DNA of 7,080 bases from assembly GCA_021783385.1 (NCBI GenBank), contig JAJXTX010000131.1:1-7080 (forward strand), read 5' to 3'. Source of the stretch: Pseudomonadota bacterium. GTDB lineage: Bacteria; Pseudomonadota; Gammaproteobacteria; Xanthomonadales; Rhodanobacteraceae. A program made the position numbers and the translations under genes. This document shows positions 1 through 6,882 of the stretch, one piece after another. The notes below the pieces were generated by a model. That model saw nothing but the letters and a program-made list of their open reading frames with translations. It had not been told where the DNA came from and made no database searches. Each line of letters starts with the position of its first letter. Position 1 is the stretch's first letter.

Positions 1-782
1 TGGCGGTGAACCTGTCCGACCTGGCGGCGATGGGCGCCACGCCCGCGTGGGCCCTGTTGGCGCTGACGCTGCCCGCGCCGGATGCGGATTTTGTGCAGGG
101 CTTCGCCGCCGGCTTTGCCGAGCTGGCGCAGCCGCACCGGCTGGCGCTGGTCGGCGGCGACACCACCCGCGGCCCGCTGGGCATCAGCGTGGTGGTGCAT
201 GGCTTCGTGCCGCCGGGCCGCGCGCTGACCCGCGCCGGCGCACGCGTGGGCGACGCGGTGCTGGTCACCGGCACGCTGGGCGATGCGGCGGCCGGGCTGG
301 CGCTGGTGCTTGCGCAAGGGCAGGCAGGGGGTGCCGCCGACGAGCTTCGCCCGGCGCGCGACTACCTGATCGCGCGGCTCAACCGACCCACGCCGCGGCT
401 CGCCGCCGGCCTCGCGCTGCGCGAACGGGCGAGCGCCTGCATTGACATCTCCGACGGCCTGCTCGCCGACCTCGGCCATCTGTGCACGGCCAGCGGCGTG
501 GGCGCCGAGATCGACGCCGCAGCGCTGCCGCGTTCGCCGGCGCTGCGGGCGCTGCATGACGACGCCAGCGCGCTGCCGTTCGCGCTTGGCGGTGGCGACG
601 ACTACGAGCTGTGCTTCAGCGTGGCGGCCGCACGCGTGGCCGAAGTGCAGGCGGAGCTGGCGCGGCGGGGCTGCGGCGCGACGCGGATCGGCCGCATCGT
701 GGCCGGCAGCGGCGTACGCGTGCGCGGCGCGGACGGCGCGTGGCTGACCATCGCGCGGCAGGGCTGGGAGCATTTCGCATGA
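1..782 (+). CDS. thiL: Thiamine-monophosphate kinase ThiL, 5' end missing
   Basis: ThiL phosphorylates thiamine monophosphate with ATP to make thiamine diphosphate, the last step of cofactor B1 synthesis, in the cytoplasm. The frame is open to the left edge and the first whole codon is at 3. The GTG at 6 is an internal Val, not a start: the peptide opens inside the conserved AVNLSDLAAMGA motif, which lies near residue 70 in E. coli ThiL (325 aa). About 70 N-terminal residues, including the early Asp-rich metal-binding part, are therefore outside the window. Counting from the Val at 6, other family motifs are GGDTTRG (50-56), the VTGTLGDAAAG glycine-rich stretch (87-97), DISDGLLADLGH (147-158) and GGGDDYELCF (195-204), then a C-terminal WEHFA. 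The match to E. coli ThiL runs to the end with no break. The stop overlaps the pgpA start (ATGA, 779-782), implying one transcript and coupled translation. Family identification is by recalled motifs. Confidence 0.96.
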   Translation, partial: AVNLSDLAAMGATPAWALLALTLPAPDADFVQGFAAGFAELAQPHRLALVGGDTTRGPLGISVVVHGFVPPGRALTRAGARVGDAVLVTGTLGDAAAGLALVLAQGQAGGAADELRPARDYLIARLNRPTPRLAAGLALRERASACIDISDGLLADLGHLCTASGVGAEIDAAALPRSPALRALHDDASALPFALGGGDDYELCFSVAAARVAEVQAELARRGCGATRIGRIVAGSGVRVRGADGAWLTIARQGWEHFA

Positions 783-1309
783 GCCCGAAAAAGACGCTCG
801 ACGCCGCGCAGCGCCGCGCCCTGCTGGCCACCCCGGCCGGCTGGCTGGCCTGCGGCTTCGGCGCGGGCCTGATGCCGGTGGCGCAGGGCACCTTCGGCTC
901 GCTGGCGGCGCTGCTGCCGTGGCTGCTGCTGCGCACGCTGCCGCTGCCGCTGTATCTGGCCGTGCTGGCGATCGGCTTCGGCGTGGGCGTGTGGGCGTGC
1001 GGCGTGGCCGGCCGTGCGCTCGGCGTGGACGATCACCGCAGCCTGGTGTGGGACGAGTTCATCGGCCAGTGGATCGCGCTGCTGCCGCTGCTGCCCGCGC
1101 TGCTGCCCGCCGGAGATTTTCGCGGGTGGATGCTGCCGGCGGGCTTCGTGCTGTTCCGCCTGTTCGACGTATGGAAGCCATGGCCGATTCGCTGGCTGGA
1201 CCGGCGCATCAAGGGCGGCCTTGGCGTGATGCTGGACGACGTGGTGGCAGGCGTGTTCGCCGCGCTGGTGCTGGCGCTGGCGTGTCATGCCCTCGGTGGC
1301 GCCGGCTGA
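779..1309 (+). CDS. pgpA: Phosphatidylglycerophosphatase A PgpA
   Basis: PgpA removes the phosphate from phosphatidylglycerophosphate to give phosphatidylglycerol, in the inner membrane. The product is 176 aa (E. coli 172 aa). The start is the ATG at 779, overlapping the thiL stop as ATGA. The frame stays open upstream to 611, but those codons lie inside thiL and would add unrelated residues. Family motifs visible in order are GFGAGLMPVAQGTFGSLAA (26-44), DDHRSLVWDEFIGQW (84-98), the very characteristic FRLFDVWKPWPIRW (126-139) and GGLGVMLDDVVAG (147-159). The acidic residues of WDE and LDD fit the Mg-dependent active site expected for this family. Hydrophobic segments lie at about 42-63, 65-79, 98-112 and 155-171. 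A run of LLP repeats (101-110) comes from a CTGCTGCC-rich stretch and replaces a less repetitive loop in E. coli. No frameshift or missing motif is seen. Confidence 0.96.
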   Translation: MSPKKTLDAAQRRALLATPAGWLACGFGAGLMPVAQGTFGSLAALLPWLLLRTLPLPLYLAVLAIGFGVGVWACGVAGRALGVDDHRSLVWDEFIGQWIALLPLLPALLPAGDFRGWMLPAGFVLFRLFDVWKPWPIRWLDRRIKGGLGVMLDDVVAGVFAALVLALACHALGGAG

Positions 1310-1321
1310 GCCCGGCGGCGC
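1296..1321. terminator. GC-rich hairpin at the pgpA stop codon
   Basis: The arms CGCCGG (1300-1305) and CCGGCG (1312-1317) can pair around a six-base loop that contains the pgpA TGA. After one G-G mismatch the stem may extend by three more pairs (1296-1298 with 1319-1321, one of them wobble). It sits in the 21-base junction between convergent genes, where a shared terminator would be expected. There is no T-run on either side, so it is not a classical intrinsic terminator. It could only slow polymerase or protect transcript ends. The stem may also be chance in such GC-rich DNA. Confidence 0.3.
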
Positions 1322-1330
1322 ATCGCAGCC

Positions 1331-2467
1331 CTACAGCGGGATCCAGCGCCAGGCCAGATACACCAGCGGTGCGCACACCAGCAGAAACGGGATGGACACC
1401 AGGTGCAGCAGCCGCAGCCCCTTCGGCTGCTTCGCCAGGCGCAGCGCGATCAGGTTCGCCAGCGAGCCGATCGCCACGCCGAAACCGCCCACGTTCACCG
1501 CCACCGCCAGCGCGATCGCGTCCGGCGTGCGGTTGAGCAGCAGCACCGTCGCCGGTACGTTGCTGATCAGCTGCGAGGCCACGATACCGCTTGCATACAG
1601 CGTCAGCGGTCGCCTGAAATCAAGCTGATCCAGCGCGTGGCGGATCAGCGGCAGCTCGGTGAAATGGCCCAGCCCGAGGAAGATCGCCGCAAACGTCAGC
1701 AGCAGCAGCCAGTCGATCTTCGCCAGGCTGGAGCGCGCCAGCAGGGCAAAGATCAGCAGCAGCAACACGGCGCCCAGCGGCGCCAGGTGATACTCCATCA
1801 GCAGCACCATGCCGGCCAGCGCGGCCATCGACCACGCGCCCAGCCGGCGCGAGGTCACCTGGCCGTCGATCCTGTCCGGTGTCAGCTCCACCCGTTCGCG
1901 CGGCAGCCACAGCAGCGTGAACGCCGCCACCAATGCCAGCATCACCGCGGCGGCCGGCAGCATCGCCAGCACGAAATGCAGAAACGGCAGCTGCGCATGC
2001 TGCCACAGCAGCAGGTTCTGCGGATTGCCGATCGGGCTCAGCGCGGAGCCGGCGTTCACCGCCAGCGCCTCCAGCACCACCATGCGCAGCACCGGCAGGT
2101 TCGACATGCCGCCGATCGCCAGCGTCAGCGGCACAATCAGAAACAGGCTCACGTCGTTGGTCAGCACCATCGACAGCAGCGCCGTCGCCGCTACCAGCAG
2201 CAGGCCCAGCCCGCGCATCGAATGCGCGTGGGCCACCACCGCCACCGCCGCATGCTGCACCAGCCCGCTGTCGCGGATGCCCTGGATCGCGATCAGCAGG
2301 CCCATCAGTCCGGCCAGCGTGGGCAGCTGCAGCCAGCCCTGATAGTGCGCCAGCGGCTGCGGATCGAGCAGTGCCAGCGCCAGCGTCAGCGCGCCAAAGC
2401 TCAGCAGCAGCCACTCGTCGCGTGCGAAGGCGCACCAGCGATCGCGCATGGCAGTGGCTGCCTTCAT
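1331..2467 (-). CDS. ArsB/NhaD/SLC13-like ion transporter, substrate unknown
   Basis: A 378-aa integral inner-membrane protein with about ten hydrophobic segments (for example 21-35, 48-63, 87-118, 165-187, 211-225, 229-243, 252-266, 287-301, 318-345, 354-373). Motifs are those of the ion-transporter superfamily (CitMHS/ArsB/NhaD, Pfam CitMHS-like): TNDVSLFLIVP (103-113) followed by SALSPIGNPQNLLLW (141-155), then in the second half SNVPATVLLL (302-311) followed by GGFGVAIGSLANLIAL (327-342). The two halves repeat the same layout, a re-entrant hairpin ending in Asn and then a helix, as expected for the inverted-repeat fold of this group. Substrate cannot be read from sequence: arsenite, Na+/H+ exchange and di/tricarboxylates are all in the superfamily, and there is no ars gene nearby. 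It is somewhat shorter than ArsB (about 429 aa), mainly in the central loop. The ATG at 2467 gives an N-terminal MKAATA; an ATG six codons later (2449) is a plausible alternative. It lies downstream of the GST gene on the same strand, separated by the REP pair. Confidence 0.85.
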   Translation of the reverse strand: MKAATAMRDRWCAFARDEWLLLSFGALTLALALLDPQPLAHYQGWLQLPTLAGLMGLLIAIQGIRDSGLVQHAAVAVVAHAHSMRGLGLLLVAATALLSMVLTNDVSLFLIVPLTLAIGGMSNLPVLRMVVLEALAVNAGSALSPIGNPQNLLLWQHAQLPFLHFVLAMLPAAAVMLALVAAFTLLWLPRERVELTPDRIDGQVTSRRLGAWSMAALAGMVLLMEYHLAPLGAVLLLLIFALLARSSLAKIDWLLLLTFAAIFLGLGHFTELPLIRHALDQLDFRRPLTLYASGIVASQLISNVPATVLLLNRTPDAIALAVAVNVGGFGVAIGSLANLIALRLAKQPKGLRLLHLVSIPFLLVCAPLVYLAWRWIPL

Positions 2468-2504
2468 CGCGTTGTCCGTTGAGCGGCGGCCCGCTGCGGC
2501 TTCT

Positions 2505-2577
2505 GTGGGAGCGGCTTCAGCCGCGAGGCTCCTGGCCGGGTCTGCGATGAAAGCATCGCGGCTGAAGCCGCTCCCAC
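2505..2577. repeat. Inverted pair of REP-like elements (REPIN/BIME type)
   Basis: A 22-base unit beginning GTGGGAGCGGCTTC lies at 2505-2526, and its exact reverse complement lies at 2556-2577, with 29 bases between. Each unit is itself a small imperfect hairpin (GCGGCT, two bases, AGCCGC) headed by GTGGGA, which is the build of repetitive extragenic palindromes. Similar GTAGGAGCGGCTTCAGCCGC-type units are, from memory, very common between genes in Xanthomonadales and Pseudomonas. Two REPs facing each other form the mobile form copied by RAYT transposases. No RAYT gene is in the window. The pair lies 11 bases past the GST stop and about 40 bases before the transporter start, so it could stabilise the GST transcript end or limit readthrough into the transporter. 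Confidence 0.85.
2544..2559. repeat. Small hairpin GCGATG-aaag-CATCGC inside the REP pair
   Basis: A perfect six-base-pair stem (2544-2549 with 2554-2559) with loop aaag. Its right arm shares bases 2556-2559 with the right-hand REP unit, so it cannot form at the same time as the full long-stem pairing between the two REP units. This gives two mutually exclusive folds in the transcript of the GST-transporter gap. A regulatory role is not shown. Confidence 0.4.
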
Positions 2578-2588
2578 CAGAGCAGCGT

Positions 2589-3218
2589 TCACCACTCCGT
2601 CAGGCCTTCGATCGCGTACAGTTTTTTCCAGCTCGGTCGCGCGCGCACCAGGTCGGCCAGCCGCTTCAGCGCCGGCCATTGGTCGACCGGACGCGGCATG
2701 TTGCGCGACCAGCGCATCAGCATCGTCAGCAGCAGGTCGGCGCCGGAAAATTTCGCGCCCAGCAGGTAGGGGCCGTGCTCGGCGAGCTGCGCATCGAGCT
2801 GGTCCCACACGCCTTCGATCTTCTGCTGGATCGCCGCGCGCACCTCCGGCGCGTGCTCCGCCGTACCCAGTTCCGCCGGATAGAACCACAGCCGATAGGT
2901 CGACATCAGCGTGTTGCTGAGAAACACGATCCACTGATACCAGGCCGCGCGTTCGGGCGTGCCCGGCGCGGGTGCCAGTTGCGCCTCGGGGTGCCGTTCG
3001 GCCAGCAGCATCAGCAGCGCCGCCGATTCGAAATACGCGCGGCCGTCGATCACCAGCGTCGGCACCACGCCGCGCGGATTGAGCTTGAGATAGTCCGGAT
3101 CGTGCTGCGCGTCGGCATCGAAATCGACCAGCCGCAGCTGATGCGGCGCGCCGATCTCCAGCAGCGCCAGATGCACCACCATGCTGGCCGTGCCGGGGGA
3201 GTAGTAGAGGGTGTACAT
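2589..3218 (-). CDS. Glutathione S-transferase family protein
   Basis: A cytoplasmic 209-aa protein with the two-domain GST build: thioredoxin-like N-terminal domain (about 1-78) and all-helical C-terminal domain (about 90-205). Seen directly: the MYTLYYSPGTAS opening strand and helix, the VVPTL motif with the cis-Pro (P53), the ES pair that holds the gamma-glutamyl part of glutathione (E64-S65), and the C-terminal N-capping motif SGAD (158-161) typical of GSTs. Compared with E. coli GstA (KPGACS, catalytic Cys10), the Cys position is Ala here (A11). Ser7, Thr10 or Ser12 would have to serve if the protein is catalytic, so it is not a classical beta-class enzyme. The start is supported by GGAG on the coding strand (3225-3228), six bases before the ATG. 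It may be co-transcribed with the small membrane gene 63 bases upstream. The substrate is unknown; detoxification, stress or a specific degradative step are all possible. Confidence 0.93.
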   Translation of the reverse strand: MYTLYYSPGTASMVVHLALLEIGAPHQLRLVDFDADAQHDPDYLKLNPRGVVPTLVIDGRAYFESAALLMLLAERHPEAQLAPAPGTPERAAWYQWIVFLSNTLMSTYRLWFYPAELGTAEHAPEVRAAIQQKIEGVWDQLDAQLAEHGPYLLGAKFSGADLLLTMLMRWSRNMPRPVDQWPALKRLADLVRARPSWKKLYAIEGLTEW

Positions 3219-3281
3219 GGGAGGCTCCGCTGCTGGAGTTAGGTGTTGGGCGATGCTCTGGACAACTGCCTGGATGAACGA

Positions 3282-3587
3282 TCAATGCTGATTGATGTGC
3301 AACAACACAATCGCGGCAGCCGGACGCCGGCGAAGCCGGATACATTCTTGAATGACGGTGATGCTCAAGAAGAAGGCCGCGCCGGAGACTGCGCCGAGGA
3401 GGAGTTGGCCATGTGAACCCCTGAAAAAAGCCAGGTAGCCACCCAAAATTGATCCAAAAACGATATTGAACCCATAGCTCCATTGACCAGCATATTTTGG
3501 TTGCCTATTCAGCACCTCAAGCGCCTGCGACCGAATGGCCACGTCTTTGGCGATGCGTTCGCCATCAAGCTGCTTCACGATGTCCAT
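3282..3587 (-). CDS. Small two-helix membrane protein, unrecognised
   Basis: I do not recognise this 101-aa protein. Residues 1-33 are polar and probably helical (MDIVKQLDGERIAKDVAIRS...). Two hydrophobic segments follow at about 38-55 (ending YLAFF) and 61-79 (LLLGAVSGAAFFLSITVIQ). Next comes a basic cluster, RLRRR (84-88), and a short tail ending in HINQH. By the positive-inside rule both ends would be cytoplasmic. Evidence that it is a gene: a well-placed GGGGAAG (complement of 3592-3598) before the ATG, sensible membrane topology, and no competing frame. Odd points: 3301-3600 is about 54% GC by hand count (3421-3480 only 42%) against roughly 67-80% in sampled neighbours. It also uses AT-ending codons that adjacent genes avoid. 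This suggests acquired DNA or a weakly selected lineage-specific gene. Function unknown. Confidence 0.72.
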   Translation of the reverse strand: MDIVKQLDGERIAKDVAIRSQALEVLNRQPKYAGQWSYGFNIVFGSILGGYLAFFRGSHGQLLLGAVSGAAFFLSITVIQECIRLRRRPAAAIVLLHINQH

Positions 3588-3591
3588 TCAT

Positions 3592-3598
3592 CTTCCCC
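3592..3598 (-). promoter_or_regulatory. Ribosome binding site of the small membrane gene
   Basis: On the coding strand this reads GGGGAAG, four bases before the ATG at 3587, with the GGGG core seven bases away. It is the main support for that gene and its start. Another ATG begins at 3591, but it is out of frame. Confidence 0.6.
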
Positions 3599-3653
3599 GG
3601 ATGGGCGTGCACAAGCGCTGAAAGTCAGGCCCTGAAGGCGGATGTCCCGCTGC

Positions 3654-3682
3654 AGTATTGCGAGACGTTCGCGGCGGTGCAA
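3654..3682 (-). promoter_or_regulatory. Possible sigma-70 promoter before the small membrane gene
   Basis: On the minus strand, TTGCAC (3682-3677) and AATACT (3659-3654) are separated by 17 bases. They match the -35 and -10 consensus at 3 of 6 and 4 of 6 positions. Transcription would begin near 3646, about 60 bases before the start codon. The gap also holds an 11-base near-palindrome TCAGGCCCTGA at 3625-3635, downstream of the putative start site, which could be an operator or nothing. The gap lies between ybbP and the small gene, where a promoter is expected if the small gene is not read from the ybbAP transcript. Confidence 0.3.
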
Positions 3683-3700
3683 TGAAATGGCGACGACGTT

Positions 3701-6180
3701 TCATCCCTCCCGCAATAGCCGCATCGGCGACGTCCGCGTCACCTTGCGCGTGCCGCCCAGCCCCAGCAGCATCACCACCAGCGCGGTGCCGAGCGCGGAC
3801 AGCGCCAGTGGCCACAACGGCGGCACGAAGCCGTCGATATGGAACACCGCCTGGCCCAGCCACAGCCCGGCGCCGACGGCACCCAACGCAGCGGTGAGGC
3901 CGGCGACCAGGCCGAGCAGGGCGAACTCGCAGACGGCCGCCGCGCGCAGTTGGTTGCGGCGCGCGCCCAGCGTGCGCAGCAGGGCCGCTTCGTGACGGCG
4001 TTCGGCGGCGCTGGCGGCGAGCGCGGCGGCCAGCACCAGCGCGCCGGCGAGCAGGCTGAAGCCGAGGATCCAGCGCACCGCGTTGCCGACGCGGCCGATG
4101 ATCTCGCGCACGCGGTCGAGCAGCGAGTCGACGTCGATCAGGCTGAGATTGCTGTAGTCGCGCGAGAGGCGGGCCAGCGCGGTGGCGTGCCCACGCGGCA
4201 GGTGGAAGCTGGCCAGCCAGGTGTGCGGCAGCGCGCCGGCGTGGGCCGGATCGAGCAGCAGGAAAAAGTTGACCCGGAACGAGCTCCAGTCGACCTTGCG
4301 GATGCTGCCGACGGTGGCAGTGAGGTTGCCTTCGCCGACGTTGAAGCTGAGCGTGTCGCCCAGCTTCAGGCCGAACATGTCCCGCCACATCGTGTCGATG
4401 GACACCTCCGCCTGCGCCGGCTGCGCGCCCGGCCAGTGCCCGGCGATGATCCGGTTGCTGGGCGGCAGCTCGGTGGCCCACGACAGCCGCAGCTGGCGGT
4501 CGGCCCAGTCCTTCGCGCGCGCGTCGGCGAAGCGCAGCGCGTCGACCGGCTTGCCGTTGATCGCGGTGAGTTTGCCCACCGCCAGCGGCAGCATGTTGAG
4601 CTGGTCGCCGCCGATGCCGGCCAGCGCCTGCGCGAAGCCCGCGCGCTGCTCGCTCTGCAGGTTCAGCGCAAACCAGTTCGGCGTGTTCGCCGGCAGCTCC
4701 TGGCGCCAGCCCTGCAGCAGCGACGGCGCCACGATGGCCAGCAGCAGCAGCGCGCACAGGCCCAGGCTGAGCGCGGTGGCCTGGATCAGGCTCAGTGTGC
4801 GCCGCCGCGCCAGCGCGGCCAGCCCCAGCCGCAGCGCGGGATGCGCTCCGGGCGCCACGCGCCGCGCGAACCACAGCAGCAGCGCGGCGAGCAGGGCCGC
4901 CACCACCGCCACGCCCGACAGGCTGACGGCGAGGATGCCGGCCAGCTGCAGTGAACCGCTCTGGGTCCAGATAAGCGCCAGCGCCACCAGCACGGGAATC
5001 AGGTATAGCGCATCGAAGCGGAGCACGCGTCGCGGCAGGCTCTGACGGAACACGGCCACCGGCGGTACCTCGGCCAGTCGCGCCAGCGGTGGCAGCGCAA
5101 AGCCGATCAGCACCGCGATGCCCATCGCGGCGGCGGCGAACGACGGCCCCAACGGCAGCGTGGTCGGCATGCTGGCGAACAGTTGGCTGGCCAGCAGCCA
5201 CGCCAGTTGCGCCAGCCCCAGCGCCAGCAGCAGGCCCAGCCCCGCGGCGGGCAGGGCGAGCGCGCCGAGCGTGCAGATCAGCAGCCCCAGCACGCGCCGG
5301 CGCGAAGTGCCGAGCGCGCGCAGCAGCGCCACCTCGGCGGTCTTGCGGCGAGCGTAGCGCTGCGCTGCCAGCGCGATCGCCACGCCGGCGAGCAGGGCGG
5401 ACAGCAGCGCGGTGAGGCGCAGGAACGCGCCGGCCCGATCGAACGCGCTGCGCATGCGCTCCTGCGTCTGCTCCGGCGTGATCAACTGCGCGCCCTGCGG
5501 CAGCGCGATCGATTGCGCCCAGTCGCGCCAGCCCCGCACCGCGGCGGGCGCGCCGGCCAGCAGCAGGCGGTGACTGGCGCGGCTGCCCACGCCGAGCAGG
5601 CCGGCCTGTTCGGCGTCAGTCAGGCTCATCAGCGCGCGCGGCGCCAGCGCCAGCAGCTCGCCGCCGTCGGGCTGGCGCAGCAGCTCGGCGCCGATGGTCA
5701 ATTCGCGCCCGCCCAGCTGCAGCCGCTGGCCGACCTTCAGATGCAAGGCCACCAGCGCGCGGTGGTCGAGATACACCACGCCCGCCGCCGGCGCGTGGCC
5801 GTTGTACGCATGTCCCGTCGCATCGGCCAGCTCCAGCGTGCCGCGCAGCGGATAGTGCGCATCGGTGGCCTGCACCTCCAGCAGCTGGGTCTGCTGGTGG
5901 GTGAACGCCACCGAGGGAAAGCTGGCGGTGTCGGTGAGCTGCAGGCCGCGCTGGCGCGCCTGCGCGGCAAACACGGGCGGCAGCGGCTGCGGTGAGGCGA
6001 GGCCGATATCGCCGCCGATCAGCTCGGCGGCGCTGGCCAGCATGCCGCGCTCGATCCGCGTGGACAGCGTCGCCACCACGCCCAGCGCCACCACCGCCAG
6101 CACCAGCGAGGCGGCCAGCGTGCGCAGCTCCGGCAGATGCCATTCGCGGCGCAGCGTGCGCAGGGCCAACAGCAGCAGCC

Positions 6181-6184
<4 letters not shown>
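3701..6184 (-). CDS. ybbP: YbbP-like ABC transporter permease (FtsX family)
   Basis: An 827-aa inner-membrane permease, close to the E. coli YbbP length (804 aa). It partners the adjacent YbbA ATPase in the MacB/LolCE/FtsX type of ABC complex, which usually performs mechanical work or lipid/lipoprotein handling rather than classical import. Order: N-terminal helix (about 22-42), extracytoplasmic domain (43-250), first FtsX block of helices (about 256-275, 302-330, 345-368), a middle group (about 393-408, 413-438, 466-488), second extracytoplasmic domain (490-695), and last FtsX block (705-727, 751-776, 790-810). The two FtsX signature loops repeat: EVALLRALGTSRRRV (284-298) and EAALLRTLGARRNQL (732-746); these face the ATPase. 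YbbP-like motifs PANTPNWFALNLQ (498-510) and VDWSSFRVNFFLL (631-643) set it apart from short LolC/E proteins. The start ATG overlaps the ybbA stop (ATGA, 6181-6184), so translation is probably coupled. No frameshift. The substrate is not known from sequence. Confidence 0.93.

Positions 6185-6880
<696 letters not shown>

Positions 6881-6882
<2 letters not shown>

Noticed and set aside
1077..1111. CTGCTGCC-type tandem repeats in pgpA
   Set aside because: They encode Leu-Leu-Pro in a hydrophobic segment and keep the reading frame; ordinary codon-bias low complexity rather than a separate element.
602..1288. Minus-strand open frame opposite thiL and pgpA
   Set aside because: Shadow of two genes with clear motifs; His/Gln/Arg-rich with no recognisable feature.
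1403..2482. Long plus-strand open frame rich in Gln and Arg
   Set aside because: It lies wholly antisense to the transporter gene; the QQ/RQR composition is what Leu/Ala codons of a membrane protein give when read in reverse. No start signal and no family resemblance.
3327..3339. CCGGC-GAA-GCCGG hairpin near the end of the small membrane gene
   Set aside because: Short, inside coding sequence, and common by chance in GC-rich DNA; no second copy seen in the window.
2464..3483. A 339-aa minus-strand frame running through the small membrane gene, the GST gene and the REP pair
   Set aside because: It crosses two better-supported genes in a different frame and ends in translated REP sequence; no domain resemblance.
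3682..3704. ATGAAA and TTTCAT inverted repeat around the ybbP stop, considered as a terminator
   Set aside because: Only six AT-rich pairs with an 11-base loop and no T-run; too weak to call.
3839..4954. Long plus-strand open frame opposite ybbP, with similar ones at 5183-5995 and 5992-6996
   Set aside because: High GC removes stop codons, so mirror frames stay open. Composition is low-complexity Arg/Gln/Ala, and the opposite strand carries full family motifs.
3588..5201. A 537-aa minus-strand open frame overlapping ybbP in another frame
   Set aside because: Ala/Arg/Gly-rich shadow of ybbP, which is intact over the same bases. Not a sign of a frameshift, since the ybbP frame is continuous and carries both FtsX signatures.
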